Of a stretch of 64,000 nucleotides of DNA, positions 32,627-42,375 are shown piece after piece. The stretch comes from Brevundimonas sp. (GTDB taxonomy: Bacteria > Pseudomonadota > Alphaproteobacteria > Caulobacterales > Caulobacteraceae): contig NZ_JACVCG010000004.1 of assembly GCF_016742135.1 (NCBI RefSeq), positions 1 through 64,000 of the forward strand, read 5' to 3'. The notes beneath the pieces were generated by a model. It saw nothing but the letters and a program-made list of their open reading frames with translations, was not told where the DNA came from and did not search any database. Within the stretch, counting starts at the first letter, position 1. The number at the start of each line of letters is the position of its first letter. A program made the position numbers and the translations under genes.

Positions 32627-33746
32627 CGGCCTTCTTCGGGGCCGGAGCGCGGTGGCGGGTCCGGGCCTTGAGCCAGTCCTGCAGCGGCCCGTCGACCGTG
32701 TGGTGAAAGGCAAAGGCAAAGGCGACCGCTGCGGCGACTCCCGTGGCCCACAGCCCCCACTGGACCGGTTCGGACAGGTTCAGGCGGATGACGGCGACAT
32801 TGACCACGCCGAACCAGGCGATCCGCACCACCTCATTGCTGATGAACATCGAAAACGACACCAGCGCCGCCCGCTCGATCAGGCGCGAGGGCCTCCGGAC
32901 CGGAATGGCCCCGGCCGCCAAGATGATCAGCGCGATCATTGCCAGGCTGGGCAGGGCATTCTTGCCGTAGAACTGCAGGGTGATGAGGCCGACGGTCGCC
33001 AGCACGCCGACCCAGCGGGCCAGCTTGGGATTGATCCAGACCCGGTGCGCGAAGGCCGCCAGCGCCATGCCGAGGAAGAACAGCGGCAGGGCCCGGAAGA
33101 AGCCGAACTTCATCGGCATCTGATAGACGGGATAGCCCAGCAGGGTCCGGGCCAGCTCATTGGCGATCAGGTACAGGCCGATCCCCAGCACCAGCCAGGT
33201 CCAGGGGCCGAGGCGCGCACAGCCGCGCACGATCCACGGAAAGGCCAGATAGCAGCCGATCAGGGCCGAGATCGACCAGGTCGGCGCATTCCAGCCCAGC
33301 CCGCCGGGCACGCCAAACGCCTGGACCAGACCCAGTTGCGCCGGCAGCTGGCTCCAGTCGAACCATTCGGGATTACGCGGCGCCAGCCCGATGGCCGCCC
33401 CGCCGACCACCAGCGCCACCAGCGCCAGCCCCATCATCAGGTGCGCGGGCACGACCCGCAGCACCCGGCGCGTCAGGAACTCGGCGGGCGAGACCCGGCC
33501 GGTCGTCAGATTCTGGGCATACAGCCGCATCAGCACATAGCCGCTGTCGATGATGAACAGATTGGTCAGCAGAAAACCGGTGTGCTCGAACGCCGGGTGC
33601 AGCCCTTCGGCCAGGGCGATCGGACCCGCCGCCTGAAAGTGATGCAGGATGATCAGGAAGGCCACGATGAAACGGATCGCGTCCAGCCAGCCGCCCCGGG
33701 CGATGGCGGTTGTCTCTTTTCGGGTCGAAATCCAGCGATCCGGCAT
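32607..33746 (-). CDS. Acyltransferase-3 family membrane protein
   Basis: About 379 residues with around ten membrane helices. The N-terminus has WLDAIRFIVAFLIILHHF, the His of which is the catalytic residue of Acyltransferase_3 enzymes, and later NLFIIDSGYVLM and NAPTWSISALIGCYLAFPW. Such proteins acylate sugars or lipids of the envelope. The start at 33746 has GAGGAG upstream. It interrupts the flagellar cluster on the opposite strand, and its 3' end overlaps fliE. Confidence 0.85.
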   Translation of the reverse strand: MPDRWISTRKETTAIARGGWLDAIRFIVAFLIILHHFQAAGPIALAEGLHPAFEHTGFLLTNLFIIDSGYVLMRLYAQNLTTGRVSPAEFLTRRVLRVVPAHLMMGLALVALVVGGAAIGLAPRNPEWFDWSQLPAQLGLVQAFGVPGGLGWNAPTWSISALIGCYLAFPWIVRGCARLGPWTWLVLGIGLYLIANELARTLLGYPVYQMPMKFGFFRALPLFFLGMALAAFAHRVWINPKLARWVGVLATVGLITLQFYGKNALPSLAMIALIILAAGAIPVRRPSRLIERAALVSFSMFISNEVVRIAWFGVVNVAVIRLNLSEPVQWGLWATGVAAAVAFAFAFHHTVDGPLQDWLKARTRHRAPAPKKAVRSAYA

Positions 33747-33806
33747 GGTCCGCGCTCCTCTGACCCCCATGGTCGCAAGGTCCGGGCCAGCGAAAGCGGC
33801 GCATCG

Positions 33807-33821
33807 TTAGGCGGGCGTTAA
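33807..33821 (+). promoter_or_regulatory. CtrA-like box before fliQ
   Basis: TTAG-N7-TTAA, one base from the CtrA consensus, 57 bp before the fliQ start codon. In Caulobacter the fliQ promoter is a known CtrA target. A small palindrome (CCGGCAG...CTGCCGG) follows it. Confidence 0.6.
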
Positions 33822-33877
33822 CCACACTCCCGGCAGTTTCTGCCGGGTACGCGTGCCGGTCTGGAGAGTTCTGAGCA

Positions 33878-34141
33878 ATGAATGGTGCCGAGGTCATGGA
33901 CGTGGGGCGCGATGCCCTGTGGCTGACCATCCAGCTGTGCGCGCCGGCCCTGATCGTCGCCCTGCTGGTCGGGGTCGGCATCGGCCTGTTCCAGGCTCTG
34001 ACCCAAATTCAGGAACAGACCCTGATCTATGCCCCCAAGATCCTGGCCATCTTTATTTCCCTGCTGCTGTTCCTGCCCATGATGGGCGCCCTGCTGGGCA
34101 GCTTCATGCAGACCATCGCCGCCCGCATCGCGGGCATGTAG
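33878..34141 (+). CDS. fliQ: Flagellar export protein FliQ
   Basis: 87 residues, two membrane helices (about 17-40 and 52-80) around the conserved FQALTQIQEQTLIYAPKI. It is part of the FliPQR export gate. fliR starts 5 bp after its stop. Confidence 0.96.
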   Translation: MNGAEVMDVGRDALWLTIQLCAPALIVALLVGVGIGLFQALTQIQEQTLIYAPKILAIFISLLLFLPMMGALLGSFMQTIAARIAGM

Positions 34142-34145
34142 GCGG

Positions 34146-34916
34146 GTGGACGGCTACGCCACTGCCGATCAGGTCTGGGGTGCCGCCCTCGTGTTCGCGC
34201 GGCTAGGCGCCATCCTCATGCTGCTGCCGGGTCTGGGCGAGACCTATGTGCCGCCGCGCATCCGCCTGTCGCTGGCGCTGGTGATCACCCTGGTCGTCTG
34301 GCCGATCGCCGCGCCCTCCCTGCCGGCCCTGCCCGCCAGCGTCGGGGGCATGGCCGGCTGGGTGATCCGCGAGGTCGCCACCGGCCTGATGATCGGTGCC
34401 ATCCTCAGGGCCTTCATGACGGCGCTCGCCACGGCGGGCGAGGTGGTGTCACTCCAGACCACGCTCAGCTTTGCCCAGAGCACCAACCCGATGCAGGCCC
34501 AGCCGGGATCGACCCTCTCGGCCTTCCTGACGCTGTTGGGGGTGACCCTGCTGTTTGCGACCAACACCCACCATCTGTTCCTCGCCGGGCTGGCCGGGTC
34601 GTATCAGCTGATCGCCCCGGTGCAGCCGCTGATCACCGCGGACTTCGTGACCCTGGCCGTGCGCACGCTGGGCGACAGCTTCATGCTGGGCATCCAGCTG
34701 GCCGCGCCGGTGATCGTCTTCGCCATCATCTTCAACCTGGCGTCCGGTCTGGTCGGGAGGGTGATGCCGCAGTTCCAGGTGTTCTTCGCCACCGCGCCGC
34801 TCAGCATCCTGCTGGGCCTGTCGATCTTCACCCTGTCGCTGGGGGTAGTAGGCACGATCTTCATCGACCGCTACCGCAGCCTGGCGCAGATCTTCGCCGG
34901 AGGCGCAGGTGGCTGA
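34146..34916 (+). CDS. fliR: Flagellar export protein FliR
   Basis: 256 residues, GTG start, about six membrane helices. Family motifs are VFARLGAILMLLPGLGE, YVPPRIRLSLALVITL, GEVVSLQTTLSFAQSTNP and QFQVFFATAPLSILLGL. It ends overlapping flhB by 8 bp, so fliQ, fliR and flhB form an operon. Confidence 0.95.
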   Translation: MDGYATADQVWGAALVFARLGAILMLLPGLGETYVPPRIRLSLALVITLVVWPIAAPSLPALPASVGGMAGWVIREVATGLMIGAILRAFMTALATAGEVVSLQTTLSFAQSTNPMQAQPGSTLSAFLTLLGVTLLFATNTHHLFLAGLAGSYQLIAPVQPLITADFVTLAVRTLGDSFMLGIQLAAPVIVFAIIFNLASGLVGRVMPQFQVFFATAPLSILLGLSIFTLSLGVVGTIFIDRYRSLAQIFAGGAGG

Positions 34917-35982
34917 GGACAAGGATCCCGAGTCCAAAACAGAAGAAGCCACCCCGCGAAAACTCGAGGACGCGCGAAAGAAGGGCGATGTCGCCAAGTC
35001 GCCCGATGTGGCCTCGGCCCTGTCGCTGCTGGGCGCGGCCGCCGTGCTGCTGCTGGCGGGCGGGCCGTTCGCCGGCATGATGGCCGAAAGCCTGCTGCCG
35101 TTCATCGCCTCGCCCCACACCATGATGGGCGCGCTGGATGCCGGGGCCGGGGTCGAGATCGGGGCCCGGGCCCTGTGGGCGGCGGCACCCTTCCTCGGCG
35201 CACTGGCGCTGGCGGTGATCCTTGGGGGCGTGGGGGGGAACCTGGCCCAGTCCGGGCTTATCTTCAGCGCCGAGAAGATGAAACCCAAGTGGAGCAAGAT
35301 CAATCCACTGGAGGGGGTCAAGCGCATCTATGGCCCGGACGGGCTGATGAATTTCGTCAAGACCTTCGTCAAGCTGCTGGCCGTGATCGCGGTCTGCTGG
35401 ATGGTGCTGCGGCCGCACCTGCGCGAGCTCGAGAACATGGCCGCCATGTCGCCGGCCAGTATCCTGCCCTTCGCCCGCGACCTCGCCGTCTGGCTGATGG
35501 CCTCGACCCTGGCCTTTCTCGCGGTCACGGCCGGGGCCGACTATCTCTGGCAGCGGATGCGCTTTGCCAAACGCATGCGGATGACCCGCGAGGAGCTCAA
35601 GGAAGACTACAAGCAGTCCGAGGGCGACCCCCACGTCAAGGCCCGGCTGAAGCAGATCCGGGCCCAGCGCGGTCGCCAGCGGATGATGCAGAATGTGCCC
35701 AAGGCGACCGTCATCGTCACCAACCCGACCCACTATTCCGTGGCGCTCCGCTACGAGCCGGATCAGGGCGACGGGGCACCCGTATGTCTGGCCAAGGGGG
35801 TCGACACCCTGGCGCTGAAAATCCGCGAGGTGGCGAAAGAGCACAATGTGCCGATCGTCGAGAATGTGCCGCTGGCCCGCGCCCTTTACGCCTCGGTCGA
35901 TGTCGACCAGACCATCCCGCGCGAGCATTTCGAAGCCGCCGCCCAGGTGATCGGCTTCGTCTTCAAGAAACGTCGGCGGTAA
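34909..35982 (+). CDS. flhB: Flagellar export switch protein FlhB
   Basis: 357 residues, GTG start inside the fliR end. The N-terminus has the KTEEATPRKLEDARKKGDVAKS signature, four membrane helices follow, and the cytoplasmic part contains the self-cleavage site NPTH (VIVTNPTHYSVALRY), then VDTLALKIREVA and VPLARALYASVD. Cleavage at NPTH changes export specificity from rod/hook to filament. cckA follows downstream, as in Caulobacter. Confidence 0.97.
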   Translation: MAEDKDPESKTEEATPRKLEDARKKGDVAKSPDVASALSLLGAAAVLLLAGGPFAGMMAESLLPFIASPHTMMGALDAGAGVEIGARALWAAAPFLGALALAVILGGVGGNLAQSGLIFSAEKMKPKWSKINPLEGVKRIYGPDGLMNFVKTFVKLLAVIAVCWMVLRPHLRELENMAAMSPASILPFARDLAVWLMASTLAFLAVTAGADYLWQRMRFAKRMRMTREELKEDYKQSEGDPHVKARLKQIRAQRGRQRMMQNVPKATVIVTNPTHYSVALRYEPDQGDGAPVCLAKGVDTLALKIREVAKEHNVPIVENVPLARALYASVDVDQTIPREHFEAAAQVIGFVFKKRRR

Positions 35983-35990
35983 CTCAATCC

Positions 35991-36074
35991 GCTCATCCCC
36001 ACGGAAGTGGGGCCCAGTCCTGAGCCCGGAGCACGATGGCCAAATCACTGGGTCCTGCTTCCGCAGGGATGAGC
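35991..36074. repeat. Palindromic intergenic repeat, family C
   Basis: Arms of about 28 bp (35991-36018 and 36047-36074) are inverted with a few mismatches: CTCATCCCcaCGGAAG and its partner CTTCCGcaGGGATGAG. It occupies most of the flhB-cckA gap and may end flhB transcription. Confidence 0.65.
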
Positions 36075-36147
36075 GGGGGATATTCGGGCTCTACCCGGCG
36101 GATATGGCATAAGAGGGCAGGCGATTCGCCTCGCAGGAGAGAGCGGG

Positions 36148-38226
36148 ATGACCACCCCGGCCCGGCCGCTGCCCCGAGGGGCGCCGATTGATCTGACGCT
36201 GGTGCTCATGGCCATAGGCTGCGCCTTGCTGGTCGGAGCCCTGGCCTATCCGGCGTTTCGCACCAATCCATTCAGCGCGCCGGGCCTGATCCTGATCGCA
36301 GCGGCGGGCGGCGTGGCCCTGATCGGTCTGATGATCTTCACCCGCAGCGAGTCCCGCAAGCCGACCGGCGACGCGGCGGTCGAAATGCTGGAAGCCCTGG
36401 CCGAGCCTGCTGCCCTGGTCTGGTCCGACGGCCGGGTGCTGGCCTTCAATGCGGCGTGGGCCGAGGCGGAGGGGGCCACCGGCAGCTTGCCCAGACGGGG
36501 GGGAAAGGCGGCCCAGGCCCTCTATGCCGCCTTTGCCCAGGCGCGGGCGGGAGAACAGGGGCGCGCCCTGATCCCGCTGGGAAACAAGGATGTGGAGGCC
36601 TTGATCGGCCATGCCGGCCCGGGCCGGTTTCTGGTCCGGGCCGCCCCGGAAACCGTGCTGGCAGGGACCCCGGGCCGCGAGGTGGTCCCCGCCGAGGCCC
36701 AGCGTCCCCGCGCGACCGGCACCCTGCGTGAAGGCCATGCCATGGCGGCCGGTGCGCCGTTCGGCTCGGCCATCATCCGCCATGATGACCTGTTTGCCGG
36801 GCGGGTGGAACAGCCGAATGCGGCACTGGCCCTGCTGACCGGCCCGGCGTCGGCCCGCGACGCCGCCTTTGGCCATCTGTTCGATCCTGCGGGCGTGACC
36901 GAGGCGCGGGCTCGCCTGGCGGCCGGTTCGGCCGGTCCGATCGAGCTGGTCGCCCGTGCCCATCCCGAACGTATCCTGCACCTCTATGTCGCGCCCGAGG
37001 ATGATGCTCGCCGGGTCTGGCTGTTCGACGCCTCGGCCCAGAAGTCGATGGAGCTGCAGCTGTCGCAGGCCCAGAAGATGCAGGCCGTCGGCCAGCTGGC
37101 CGGGGGGGTGGCGCACGATTTCAACAATCTGCTGACGGCCATACAGCTGCAGCTGTCAGGCCTGCTGGAACGGCACCCGGTGGGCGATCCCTCCTATGAG
37201 GGCCTGAACGAGATTCGCCAGACGGCCATCCGCGCGGCCGATCTGGTGCGCAAGCTCCTCGCCTTTTCGCGCAAGTCGACGGTGCGGCGCGAGCGTCTGG
37301 ATCTGGGCGAGCTGGTCGGCGAGTTCGCGGTGCTGCTGCGGCGGCTGCTGCGCGAAGACGTGCGGCTGGAAACCGATCACGGGCGGGACCTGCCGGTGGT
37401 GCTGGCCGACAAGAGCCAGCTGGAAACCGCCGTCATGAATCTGGCGGTCAATGCCCGCGACGCCATGCGTGGCGTGGTCGAACCGGGCGCGGGTGTGGTC
37501 ACCATCAAGACCCGCCGCCTGACGCCTGACGCCGCGCGCGACATGGGCTGGCATGATGCGCCGGACCTCGACGTGGCCATGATCGAGGTGTCGGACACGG
37601 GCCCCGGCGTGCCCCCCGAAATCCTCGACAAGATCTTCGAGCCCTTCTTCACGACCAAGGCGGTCAATGAGGGCACGGGCATGGGTCTGGCCACCGTCTA
37701 TGGCATCGTCGAGCAGGCGGGCGGCCATATCAATGTGACGAACCTCGAAGGAGCTGGCGCGGCGTTCCGCATCTTCCTGCCCGCCGCCGCGGCCGCCGAG
37801 CTGGAAGCCGTCGCCCCGGTCGAGGTCAAGGTCAAGGCGCCGCGCGACCTGTCCGGCGCCGGGCGCATCCTGTTCGTCGAGGACGAGGCCGCCGTGCGGG
37901 GCATCGCCGCCCGCCTGCTGCGCCAGCGCGGCTATGAGGTGATCGAGGCCGGCGACGGCGAGGAAGCCCTGGCCCTTGCCGAGGAACACGCCGGCCAGAT
38001 CGACATGCTGATCTCCGACGTCATCATGCCCGGTCTGGACGGCCCCAAGATGCTGAAACGGGCCCGGCCGTGGCTGGGCGACATCCCGGTCATGTTCATC
38101 TCCGGCTATGCGGAGAGTGATTTTTCCGACCTCCTGCAGGACGAGGTCGGCGTCTCCTTCCTGCCCAAGCCGCTGGACATCAAGACCCTGGCCGAACGGG
38201 TCAAACAGGAGCTGCACGGCGGATAG
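36148..38226 (+). CDS. cckA: Cell-cycle hybrid histidine kinase CckA
   Basis: 692 residues. Two membrane helices (about 14-34 and 45-64), two PAS-like regions (about 75-295), then a DHp domain with the phosphorylated histidine H323 in [14 protein letters not shown], a HATPase with [17 protein letters not shown] and [11 protein letters not shown], and a receiver with D624 in [10 protein letters not shown]. Through ChpT it passes phosphate to CtrA and CpdR and controls DNA replication start, flagellar genes and division. ChpT is encoded at 55482-56177. Confidence 0.95.
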   Translation: MTTPARPLPRGAPIDLTLVLMAIGCALLVGALAYPAFRTNPFSAPGLILIAAAGGVALIGLMIFTRSESRKPTGDAAVEMLEALAEPAALVWSDGRVLAFNAAWAEAEGATGSLPRRGGKAAQALYAAFAQARAGEQGRALIPLGNKDVEALIGHAGPGRFLVRAAPETVLAGTPGREVVPAEAQRPRATGTLREGHAMAAGAPFGSAIIRHDDLFAGRVEQPNAALALLTGPASARDAAFGHLFDPAGVTEARARLAAGSAGPIELVARAHPERILHLYVAPEDDARRVWLFDASAQKSMELQLSQAQKMQAVGQLAGGVAHDFNNLLTAIQLQLSGLLERHPVGDPSYEGLNEIRQTAIRAADLVRKLLAFSRKSTVRRERLDLGELVGEFAVLLRRLLREDVRLETDHGRDLPVVLADKSQLETAVMNLAVNARDAMRGVVEPGAGVVTIKTRRLTPDAARDMGWHDAPDLDVAMIEVSDTGPGVPPEILDKIFEPFFTTKAVNEGTGMGLATVYGIVEQAGGHINVTNLEGAGAAFRIFLPAAAAAELEAVAPVEVKVKAPRDLSGAGRILFVEDEAAVRGIAARLLRQRGYEVIEAGDGEEALALAEEHAGQIDMLISDVIMPGLDGPKMLKRARPWLGDIPVMFISGYAESDFSDLLQDEVGVSFLPKPLDIKTLAERVKQELHGG

Positions 38227-38298
38227 GACGACCGGGCCCTTGCCGGATCGCGGATGCGGTGCCCTTATGCGCGCCGACCTCATCCAAGGGAGCCTGCC

Positions 38299-40119
38299 AT
38301 GATCGACCGTCGCCGCCTTCTGCTGACCGCCGCCGCAGGGGCGGGCCTTGCGGCCTCGGGGCCGGCCCTGGCCCGGACGATTGCTTCGGCCAGCCCCGTC
38401 GCCACCCTCAACGACTGGATGGACCGGGTCTTCAAGGAGCTGGTCATGACCTCGCCCGAGGCCCTGACCTCGCTGGGCTTTGACAAGGGGCCGATGGCCG
38501 CCGCCAAGGGTCAGCTGGACGACCGCTCGCAGGCCAAGATCGATGCCGACGAGGTCAAGTTCAACGCCTTCATGGACGAGCTGAACGCCATCGACCGCGC
38601 GGCCCTGAGCGGACGGGATGCGGTCAATTACGACACCGTCAAATTCTTCGGAGAGACCGTCCAGATCGGTCAGGGCTTTGACTACGGGACCGGCAACTCG
38701 CCCTACACCGTCTATCAGCTGGGCGGCTCGTACAGCAACATCCCCGACTTCCTCGACAGCCAGCATCAGATCGAGACGGCCGAGGATGCCGAGGCCTATC
38801 TGTCGCGCCTGTCCGCCTTCCCGACGGCCCTGGATCAGGAAACCGAGCGCATGCGGGCCGATTTCGCCGCAGGTGCCGTGCCGCCCGACTTCGTCATCGA
38901 CAAGACCCTGCTGCAGCTGGCCAATCTGCACGACACCCCGGCGGATCAGTCGATCATGACCACCTCGATCCAGCGACGCGCGACCGAAAAGGGCATCCCT
39001 GGCGACTGGGCCGCCCGCGCCGAGCGGATCGTTGAGGGCGAGATCTATCCCGCCCTGATCCGTCAGGCCGAGGCCATGAAGGCCCGTCGGGCCGAGGCGG
39101 TGCACGACGCCGGCGTCTGGCGTCTGCCGGACGGCGAGGCCTGGTACAGCTATGGCCTGCGCTATTCCACCACCACCACCATGACCGGCGACGACGTCCA
39201 CCAGATGGGCCTGGAACAGGTCGCCGAGCTGACGGCGCGCGCCGACGCCCTGCTGCGGGCCGAGGGCATGACCCAGGGCACGGTCGGTGAACGCATCGCC
39301 GCCATGGGCAAGGACCCGCGCTTCATCTATCCCAATACTGATGCCGGCAAGGAACAGCTGCTGGCCGACCTGAACCTGCAGATGCAGGACATGCAGGCCC
39401 GCCTGCCCCAATATTTCGGTCGCATTCCGAAAAGCCCGGTCGAGGTGCGCCGCGTACCGGTCTTCACCGAGGCGGGCGCGCCGGGTGGCTATTATCAGGG
39501 ACCGGCGCTGGATGGCTCACGCCCCGGCGCCTACTACATCAATCTGCGCGACACGGCGGAATGGCCGAAATGGACCCTGCCGACCCTGACCTATCACGAG
39601 GCCTCGCCCGGCCATCACCACCAGATCGCCCTGCAGCAGGAAAACGACGAGGCGCCACTGCTGCTCAAGATCCTCGGCTTCTCGGCCTATTCCGAGGGCT
39701 GGGGCCTTTATGCCGAACAGCTGGCCGATGAGATGGGCGTCTATGCCGACGATCCCTGGGGTCAGATCGGCTATCTGCAGTCGCTGATGTTCCGGGCCAC
39801 CCGGCTGGTCGTCGACTCAGGCCTGCACCACAAGCGCTGGAGCCGCGAACAGGCCATCCGCTACATGGTCGACACCCTGGGCGATCAGGAAAGCGCGGTG
39901 ACCACCGAGGTCGAACGCTATGCCGTCTGGCCGGGTCAGGCCTCGTCCTACAAGATCGGCCACACCGAATGGGTGCGGATGCGGTCCGAGGCCATGGCTG
40001 CCCTGGGCGACCGCTTCGACATCCGGGGCTTCCACGACACCGGCCTCGCGGTCGGCGGCGTGCCCCTGACGGTGCTGGACCGGGTGATCACCGACTGGGT
40101 CGCCGGCCAGCAGGCCTGA
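38299..40119 (+). CDS. DUF885 family secreted metallopeptidase-like protein
   Basis: About 606 residues with a Tat-like leader (DRRRLLLTAAAGAGLAASGPALA). The zinc-site motif of the DUF885 family, YHEASPGHHHQI, is near residue 435 of the mature frame, with SEGWGLYAEQLADEMG after it, which carries the third ligand Glu. It is probably a periplasmic peptidase; no substrate can be inferred. AAGGGAG precedes the ATG at 38299. Confidence 0.85.
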   Translation: MIDRRRLLLTAAAGAGLAASGPALARTIASASPVATLNDWMDRVFKELVMTSPEALTSLGFDKGPMAAAKGQLDDRSQAKIDADEVKFNAFMDELNAIDRAALSGRDAVNYDTVKFFGETVQIGQGFDYGTGNSPYTVYQLGGSYSNIPDFLDSQHQIETAEDAEAYLSRLSAFPTALDQETERMRADFAAGAVPPDFVIDKTLLQLANLHDTPADQSIMTTSIQRRATEKGIPGDWAARAERIVEGEIYPALIRQAEAMKARRAEAVHDAGVWRLPDGEAWYSYGLRYSTTTTMTGDDVHQMGLEQVAELTARADALLRAEGMTQGTVGERIAAMGKDPRFIYPNTDAGKEQLLADLNLQMQDMQARLPQYFGRIPKSPVEVRRVPVFTEAGAPGGYYQGPALDGSRPGAYYINLRDTAEWPKWTLPTLTYHEASPGHHHQIALQQENDEAPLLLKILGFSAYSEGWGLYAEQLADEMGVYADDPWGQIGYLQSLMFRATRLVVDSGLHHKRWSREQAIRYMVDTLGDQESAVTTEVERYAVWPGQASSYKIGHTEWVRMRSEAMAALGDRFDIRGFHDTGLAVGGVPLTVLDRVITDWVAGQQA

Positions 40120-40125
40120 ACCCGG

Positions 40126-40440
40126 TCAGTCGTCGCGGTCGCGATCGCGGTCGCGGCGGCGGTCCCGCCGGTCCCGGCGGTCGCGACGGTCGTCATCCCG
40201 CCAGGAACCCGGATAGACGGTGACCGGCGGCACATAGCCATAGTCCCCGGGGCAGTAGCGCTGCGAGCCATAGGGATTGCCGGGCGGCGGCGCGTAATAG
40301 CAGTTCCGGTTTTCCCACTCGAGCTGGGCGTTCACCTCGCTCAGCCCCATGGCAATGCCCTCCATCAGGTCAGGGTCGTTGCAGCCGGACAGTCCGAGCG
40401 CGCCGACCAGCGCGGCGGCCAACAAGTGGGATCGGGACAT
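40126..40440 (-). CDS. Small lipoprotein with an Arg/Asp repeat tail
   Basis: 104 residues. The lipobox ALGLSGC gives a lipidated Cys near residue 20. The middle has NCYYAPPPGNPYGSQRYCPGDYGY, and the last 25 residues are almost only Arg and Asp (DRRDRRDRRDRR, then RDRDRDRDD), a mixed-charge tail. It converges on the DUF885 gene, 6 bp away. Unknown function. Confidence 0.6.
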   Translation of the reverse strand: MSRSHLLAAALVGALGLSGCNDPDLMEGIAMGLSEVNAQLEWENRNCYYAPPPGNPYGSQRYCPGDYGYVPPVTVYPGSWRDDDRRDRRDRRDRRRDRDRDRDD

Positions 40441-40464
40441 CGCGGGGCTCCTTCGGTTCAGGGG

Positions 40465-40752
40465 TCAGCGGGGCCGGGGCTTGTGCGGCCTGTGCGGCGG
40501 ATGCGGCCGGGGCCGGTAGTCCCGGTCGTCAGGGCAGATCTGATACGGATACCCCCAAGCGTCGATCCGGGTATAGCAGTCCGAATCCAGGATCAGCGCA
40601 AGGGCCACCAGATCGGCGGCAAGCGACACCCCGTGCCAGAACAGCGGATCGGACAGCGGGTCATCTGTCGCGCAGGCCGAAACCAGCAGGCCACAGGCGG
40701 CCAGCGCCGCGGCCCCTCTGGAACGGGTGGAACGCATCGGCATCGCGGTCAT
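40465..40752 (-). CDS. Small lipoprotein
   Basis: About 95 residues with lipobox GLLVSAC, a hydrophobic middle (GVSLAADLVALALIL), two Cys (DCYTRI, QICPDD) and a Pro/His/Arg-rich tail. GGGAGG before the ATG at 40752 decides the start. The protein before the tail resembles the neighbouring lipoprotein in style (YP.Q.CP.D.......P). Unknown function. Confidence 0.55.
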   Translation of the reverse strand: MTAMPMRSTRSRGAAALAACGLLVSACATDDPLSDPLFWHGVSLAADLVALALILDSDCYTRIDAWGYPYQICPDDRDYRPRPHPPHRPHKPRPR

Positions 40753-40947
40753 GGTCAAGCCTCCCATGACCCGACCCTAGTCCGGGACCGGACCCGGAGG
40801 CCGTGACGGAATCTGATACCGGTGTGAGGGGACCCGCCGGGGAGCCTGCTCCCCTGCCCTCTGCCGTAGAAGGGCGGGGTTTCGCCCGGGCGCGCGGCTC
40901 GCTATACCGCCCCCACATTTTCCCTCCCCCAGAGACAGAGAGCGCAC

Positions 40948-42159
40948 ATGGCGAAGATCAAGGTCGACAACCCCATCGTGGACATCGACGGCGACGAGAT
41001 GACCCGGATCATCTGGCAGATGATCAAGGACAAGCTGGTCTTCCCCTATCTCGACCTCGAGCTCGACTATTACGATCTGGGCATGGAGCACCGCGACGCC
41101 ACCGACGATCAGGTGACCATCGACGCCGCCCACGCCATCCAGAAGCACGGCGTCGGCGTGAAGTGCGCCACCATCACCCCGGACGAGGCGCGCGTGGCCG
41201 AGTTCGGCCTGAAGAAGATGTGGAAGTCGCCGAACGGCACCATCCGCAACATCCTGGGCGGTGTGGTCTTCCGCGAGCCGATCATCTGCTCGAACGTGCC
41301 GCGTCTGGTGCCCGGCTGGACCCAGCCGATCGTGGTCGGCCGTCACGCCTTCGGCGACCAGTACAAGGCCACCGACTTCCTGATGCCGGGCGCCGGCACA
41401 CTGTCGATCAAATTCGTCGGCGACGACGGTCAGGTGATCGAGCACGAGGTGTTCAAGTCGCCGGGCGCGGGCGTCGCCATGGGCATGTACAACCTCGATG
41501 CCTCGATCCGAGACTTCGCCCATGCCTCGTTCGGCTATGGCCTGGCGCGCAACTATCCGGTCTATCTGTCGACCAAGAACACCATCCTCAAGGCCTATGA
41601 CGGGCGCTTCAAGGACATCTTCCAGGAGGTGTTCGACGCCGACTACGCCGAGGAGTTCAAGAAGCGCGGCCTGACCTATGAGCACCGCCTGATCGACGAC
41701 ATGGTGGCTGCTGCCATCAAGTGGTCGGGCGGCTTCGTCTGGGCGTGCAAGAACTACGACGGCGACGTCCAGTCCGACATCGTCGCCCAGGGCTTCGGCT
41801 CGCTGGGCCTGATGACCTCGGTCCTGATGACGCCGGACGGCAAGGTCATGGAGACCGAGGCCGCCCACGGCACCGTCACCCGCCACTATCGCCAGCACCA
41901 GAAGGGCGAGGCCACCTCGACCAACTCCATCGCCTCGATCTTCGCCTGGACCCGCGGCTTCAAGCACCGCGCCAAGCTGGACAACAACGCCGAACTGGAC
42001 CGCTTCGCCGACACGCTCGAAAAGGTCGTCGTCGACACTGTCGAGTCGGGCTTCATGACCAAGGACCTGGCCCTTCTGGTCGGCGACCAGCAGTCCTGGC
42101 TGACCACCGAAGGCTTCCTCGACAAGGTCGCCGAGAACCTCGACAAGGCGATGGCCTAG
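40948..42159 (+). CDS. icd: NADP-dependent isocitrate dehydrogenase
   Basis: 403 residues of the dimeric, eukaryote-like type II family: [47 protein letters not shown] (substrate loop with phosphorylatable Ser), [30 protein letters not shown] with the metal-binding Asp residues, and [11 protein letters not shown] at the NADP site. It oxidises isocitrate to 2-oxoglutarate in the citric acid cycle. Confidence 0.97.
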   Translation: MAKIKVDNPIVDIDGDEMTRIIWQMIKDKLVFPYLDLELDYYDLGMEHRDATDDQVTIDAAHAIQKHGVGVKCATITPDEARVAEFGLKKMWKSPNGTIRNILGGVVFREPIICSNVPRLVPGWTQPIVVGRHAFGDQYKATDFLMPGAGTLSIKFVGDDGQVIEHEVFKSPGAGVAMGMYNLDASIRDFAHASFGYGLARNYPVYLSTKNTILKAYDGRFKDIFQEVFDADYAEEFKKRGLTYEHRLIDDMVAAAIKWSGGFVWACKNYDGDVQSDIVAQGFGSLGLMTSVLMTPDGKVMETEAAHGTVTRHYRQHQKGEATSTNSIASIFAWTRGFKHRAKLDNNAELDRFADTLEKVVVDTVESGFMTKDLALLVGDQQSWLTTEGFLDKVAENLDKAMA

Positions 42160-42162
42160 AAA

Positions 42163-42297
42163 TCCTCCCCTGCGCAGCGGGGGAGGGGGACCGCGTAGCG
42201 GTGGAGGGGGCAAGCCTCTCCGCCGCGCCCGATTTCGCCCCCTCCACCCCTCCGGGGTCCCCCTCCCCCATACGCTGCGCTTATGGGGGAGGATTGG
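42163..42297. repeat. CTCCCC-type intergenic repeat, family B, copy 2
   Basis: It begins TCCTCCCCTGCGCAGCGGGG just after icd and ends CTCCCCCATACGCTGCGC and GGGGGAGGA, with GGTGGAGGGGGC and CCCCTCCACCCC inside. This matches the layout of the copies at 571-690 and 49646-49790. It may end icd transcription. Confidence 0.7.
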
Positions 42298-42375
42298 ACT
42301 CGCGTCGGCGGGGCTTTTGTTTGTGGCCGGGCCGGGTTCGTGCATTCTGGGGCTGACACAGCCACGGAGAGGCAC

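Noticed and set aside
37156-39411. A 751-codon frame antisense to cckA and the DUF885 gene
   Set aside because: It crosses the 3' part of one real gene and the 5' part of another and is rich in Gly, His and Arg, as expected for a shadow frame.
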